NCBI RefSeq assembly: GCF_014645835.1
Contig: NZ_BMMM01000002.1
Location: 567,233-631,232 of the forward strand
Direction of reading: 5' to 3'
Origin: Streptomyces albiflavescens
GTDB taxonomy: Bacteria > Actinomycetota > Actinomycetes > Streptomycetales > Streptomycetaceae
DNA length: 64,000 bases
A model generated the notes under the pieces. That model was not told the origin of the DNA. It searched no databases and was given only the letters and a program-made list of their open reading frames with translations. Each line of letters starts with the position of its first letter. Positions within the stretch are counted from its first letter, which is position 1. This document shows positions 61,587 through 64,000 of this stretch, one piece after another. Made by a program: the position numbers and the translations under genes.

Positions 61587-61698
61587 CGGACGCCACGTCC
61601 CGGGAGGGCCCGGGGCGGGGCCGAAGAAACGCGTGGGGTGTCGTCGGCGGTCCGTGAGACCCTGGAGTCATTACTGACCGCCGACGGAAAGCCGCGTA

Positions 61699-62142
61699 GT
61701 GACCGCCACGGACCGCTCCATCGAGCTCATCAACACCGCCGCACAGGCGGCCGCAGACAAGCTCGCGCACGACATCATCGCCTACGACGTCAGCGACGTG
61801 CTCACCATCACCGACGCCTTCCTGCTGGCGTCCGCGCCCAGTGACCGCCAGGTCAAGTCGATCGTCGACGAGATCGAGGAGCGGCTGAGCAAGGAGCTCG
61901 GCGTCAAGCCGGTGCGCCGCGAGGGCGACCGCGAGGCCCGCTGGGTCCTGCTCGACTACGTCGACATCGTGGTGCACGTGCAGCACAGCGAGGAGCGTGT
62001 CTTCTACGCTCTGGAGCGGCTGTGGAAGGACTGCCCGGAGCTGGACCTGCCCGCCGACGCCAAGGCCACCCGCGGCAAGGCAGCCGAGCACGCCAAGCTC
62101 CAGGCCGAGGAGGACTCCGCCGAACTGGGGGAGCTGCGGTGA
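61699..62142 (+). CDS. rsfS: ribosome silencing factor RsfS
   Basis: The 147-aa protein binds ribosomal protein L14 and blocks subunit joining in starvation. The family core is present: IIAYDVSDVLTITDAFLLAS, RQVKSIVDEIEERL, REGDREARWVLLDYVDIVVH and ERVFYALERLW. The GTG start is used. The stop overlaps the next gene's GTG (GTGA), so the two are coupled. Confidence 0.95.
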   Translation: MTATDRSIELINTAAQAAADKLAHDIIAYDVSDVLTITDAFLLASAPSDRQVKSIVDEIEERLSKELGVKPVRREGDREARWVLLDYVDIVVHVQHSEERVFYALERLWKDCPELDLPADAKATRGKAAEHAKLQAEEDSAELGELR

Positions 62143-62801
62143 GCGCCGAGGCCGGGATGAAGCCGGGCCGGGGCCGCCGCATCATCCTCTGGCGGCACGG
62201 CCAGACCTCCTGGAATGTGGAGCGCCGCTTCCAGGGCACCACGGACGTCGAGCTCACCGAGACCGGCGTGGGCCAGGCCCGCCGCGCCGCCCGGCTGCTC
62301 GCCTCGCTGAAGCCCGACGCGATCGTCGCCTCGGACCTCCAGCGCGCCGCGAACACGGCCGCTGAGCTGTCCGTCCTCACCGGCCTCGACGTCACCCACG
62401 ACGAGGGCCTGCGGGAGACCTACGCGGGCGTCTGGCAGGGGCTGACGCACGAGGAGATCATCGCCCGGTACGGCGACCAGTACTCCGCCTGGAAGCGGGG
62501 CGAGCCGGTGCGCCGAGGCGGTGGCGAACTGGAGACCGAGGTCGCCGACCGCGCCGCCCCCGTGGTGCTGCGGCACGCGGAGAAGCTCCCCGAGGACGGC
62601 AGCCTCGTGGTGGTCAGCCACGGCGGCACGATCCGCACCACCATCGGCCGTCTGCTCGGCCTGGAGTCCCAGCACTGGGAGAGTCTCGGTGGCCTCTCCA
62701 ACTGCTGCTGGTCCGTTCTCGGTGAGGGCGCTCGCGGCTGGCGCCTCCTGGAGCACAACGCCGGCACGCTGCCGGAGCCGGTGCTCGGCGACGACGACTG
62801 A
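62139..62801 (+). CDS. histidine phosphatase (phosphoglycerate mutase-like)
   Basis: The 220-aa protein has the catalytic RHG motif ILWRHGQTSWN (about residues 16-26), SDLQRAANTA, the acid/base Glu region LRETYAGVWQG, and the second His in VVSHGGTI. It is in the dPGM-like phosphatase group; the substrate may be a sugar phosphate or polyprenyl phosphate. GTG at 62139 overlaps the rsfS stop. A nadD-LCP-rsfS-mutase order is common in actinobacteria. Confidence 0.9.
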   Translation: MSAEAGMKPGRGRRIILWRHGQTSWNVERRFQGTTDVELTETGVGQARRAARLLASLKPDAIVASDLQRAANTAAELSVLTGLDVTHDEGLRETYAGVWQGLTHEEIIARYGDQYSAWKRGEPVRRGGGELETEVADRAAPVVLRHAEKLPEDGSLVVVSHGGTIRTTIGRLLGLESQHWESLGGLSNCCWSVLGEGARGWRLLEHNAGTLPEPVLGDDD

Positions 62802-62908
62802 GCGGCCCTCTGTCCGGTCCCGCGGGCCCGACGGGACCGGATTTCACTTTCCGGCTGGTCGCAGGCTAAAGTTCTTCTTGTTCGCCCCGCCGGGCGGGAA
62901 GAACGCAA

Positions 62909-62981
62909 GGGGCTATAGCTCAGTTGGTAGAGCGCCTGCATGGCATGCAGGAGGTCAGGAGTTCAATTCTCCTTAGCTCCA
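62909..62981 (+). tRNA. tRNA-Ala (anticodon GGC)
   Basis: A complete 73-nt cloverleaf can be folded. The acceptor GGGGCTA pairs with TAGCTCC (one G-T), followed by discriminator A. The D arm is GCTC-AGTTGGTA-GAGC, the anticodon stem CCTGC/GCAGG with loop ATGGCAT (anticodon GGC), and the T arm GAGTTCAATTCTC. The CCA end is not encoded. A terminator follows 44 bases later. Confidence 0.95.
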
Positions 62982-63024
62982 CAGAATGACTCTCTTTTGA
63001 GTTGTCAAAGATCAGTGGTGAAGG

Positions 63025-63050
63025 ATCCCGCTCCCGTCAGGGAGCGGGAT
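63025..63050 (+). terminator. tRNA-Ala terminator overlapping the convergent regulator gene
   Basis: A perfect 11-bp stem ATCCCGCTCCC (63025-63035) with 63040-63050, loop gtca, is followed by TTTTCG on the plus strand. The right arm and part of the loop lie inside the 3' end of the leftward regulator gene, whose stop codon (63037-63039) is in the loop. Confidence 0.9.
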
Positions 63051-63960
63051 TTTTCGTTGCCGAAGTCGTTGCCGAAGTCGTTGCCGAAGTCGTTGCCGAG
63101 GTTGTGGCCGAGGTCGTGGCCGCGGTTGCCCGTAGATCCCGCAATCGCCGCGATCGCAGGCGCGTCTCCTCGTCGTCCGGTTGGTAGACCACGATCCGGC
63201 ACTCCGGCATGCCGTGGATCGACAGCGAGACCGACGTCATCCGCATCTCACCGACCGCCGCATGCCGGAACGTCTTCACCCGTGGACCAGGCGGCGCCAC
63301 ATCGCCGTTGCGCCACAGCCGGGCGAAGAGCGGGCTGGCCTTCGACAGCCTGCGTATGAAGTCCTCCCAGGCGGGCTCGCCGGCATGCAGTCCGTAGCAC
63401 GAACGCAGGGTCGCCACCATCACCGGAAGCTCGCTCTCCCGGAACACGAGTGGGCAGTCCTGCTCGGGCACGGTGAACAGCGTCCACAGTGCGTTGTGCA
63501 CCCTCGTGTTGAGGGTCTGGGACGTGAAGAACACATCGCGGTAGGCGCAGTTGGTGGCGAGAATGTCGAACCGCGCGTTGTAGACCACTGCCGGATGCGG
63601 GTCGAGGGCGTCGAGGACGCCCTGGACCTCAGGGCCGATGGCTCGCGCGGCGACGGGAGGATCCACCTCGTACGGCACCTCGGCCAGGTGATACAGATGC
63701 TCGCGCTCCGGCTGGTCGAGGCGCAGCGTACGCGCCACCGCGTCCAGGACCTGCGCGGACGCGTTGATCGGGCGCCCCTGCTCGAGCCATGTGTACCAAG
63801 TGACGCCGACGCCGGAGAGTTGTGCGACCTCCTCGCGGCGCAGCCCCGGCGTACGGCGCCGCAAGCCCGGCGGCATTCCTACGTCGGCCGGTGTCACCCG
63901 CGCCCGCCTGTTGCGCAGAAAGGCGGCCAGCTCCGGCCTGCGGCGCTGTGTCGTGTTCAT
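63037..63960 (-). CDS. MmyB/XRE-type transcriptional regulator with TTSA-repeat tail
   Basis: The 307-aa protein has an N-terminal helix-turn-helix (about residues 8-80; RRTPGLRREEVAQLSGVGVTWYTWLEQGR) and an MmyB-like ligand-binding domain (about 95-275; VVYNARFDILATNCAYRDVF). The C-terminus is an expanded ATTS repeat coded by six 12-bp units (63056-63127), then TKNPAP from the terminator arm. ATG at 63960 matches the family start (MNTTQRRRPELAAF); an in-frame GTG at 63981 is the alternative. Such regulators often control a divergent oxidoreductase gene, which would lie beyond the window. Confidence 0.88.
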   Translation of the reverse strand: MNTTQRRRPELAAFLRNRRARVTPADVGMPPGLRRRTPGLRREEVAQLSGVGVTWYTWLEQGRPINASAQVLDAVARTLRLDQPEREHLYHLAEVPYEVDPPVAARAIGPEVQGVLDALDPHPAVVYNARFDILATNCAYRDVFFTSQTLNTRVHNALWTLFTVPEQDCPLVFRESELPVMVATLRSCYGLHAGEPAWEDFIRRLSKASPLFARLWRNGDVAPPGPRVKTFRHAAVGEMRMTSVSLSIHGMPECRIVVYQPDDEETRLRSRRLRDLRATAATTSATTSATTSATTSATTSATKNPAP

Positions 63961-64000
63961 CGGCTTCACATCCCCCGTCACTCATCGTCCGTGCCGTACC

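Noticed and set aside
62909..62981. tRNA-Ala as an attachment site for an integrated element.
   Set aside because: No duplicate of the tRNA 3' end and no integrase gene were seen in the remaining kilobase of the window.

Overview
The window is high-GC actinobacterial DNA. Gene content and order mark it as a Streptomyces chromosome core region: folC-ndk-mreBCD-pbp2-rodA, then a large RNase E, rplU-rpmA-obgE, proB-proA, nadD, an LCP protein, rsfS and tRNA-Ala. Most genes lie on the plus strand, GTG starts are common, and in-frame third positions are almost all G or C.

Layout. 0.1-14.1 kb is conserved housekeeping: folate polyglutamylation, nucleoside diphosphate kinase, the mre/PBP2/RodA cell-wall elongation cluster, a CYTH-CHAD protein and a TIGR03960-type radical SAM protein. 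14.1-33.2 kb looks like an accessory insertion between that radical SAM gene and its usual partner, the DUF2344 (TIGR03936) gene at 34.4 kb. It holds mixed-strand stand-alone genes (VOC, CapA-like, methyltransferase, DUF899, secreted adenosine deaminase, an unusual amino-acid permease fused to a PP2C phosphatase and an anti-sigma-type ATPase, SDR, DUF1254, carboxymuconolactone-decarboxylase-like, two glycosyltransferases, a secreted collagen-like protein, GNAT) plus gene remnants. 33.2-42.2 kb returns to the core: a repeat-containing membrane protein, DUF2344, RNase E/G, L21, L27 and Obg. 42.4-51.6 kb is envelope-related: decayed FG-GAP remnants, a Tat-exported PhoD phosphatase, and a probable teichoic-acid-like glycopolymer set (sulfotransferase-like, TarI/TarJ-like, TagF-like, GT2). 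51.7-63 kb carries proB, proA, two membrane proteins with a shared motif, an M48 protease, two tiny membrane proteins, nadD, an LCP glycopolymer transferase, rsfS, a phosphoglycerate-mutase-like gene and tRNA-Ala(GGC). The window ends in an MmyB-type regulator.

How it fits together. MreBCD, PBP2 and RodA build peptidoglycan. The 46-51 kb genes probably make an anionic wall polymer, and the LCP protein at 60 kb probably attaches it. In S. coelicolor the mre products and the LCP protein PdtA are described as parts of a spore-wall-synthesising complex, so the window is largely a cell-envelope neighbourhood with translation genes in between.

Main surprises: (1) a single continuous reading frame joining a roughly 12-helix APC permease to a SpoIIE-type phosphatase and an HATPase domain; (2) a diverged in-frame copy of the radical SAM gene's 3' end lying 1.7 kb downstream of the gene; (3) an identical 10-N13-7 promoter-like element at the same distance upstream of two unrelated genes 4.5 kb apart; (4) an unusual density of short tandem duplications, two of which break reading frames and others of which have expanded the termini of ProB and other proteins. 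No CRISPR array, insertion sequence or rRNA was seen.
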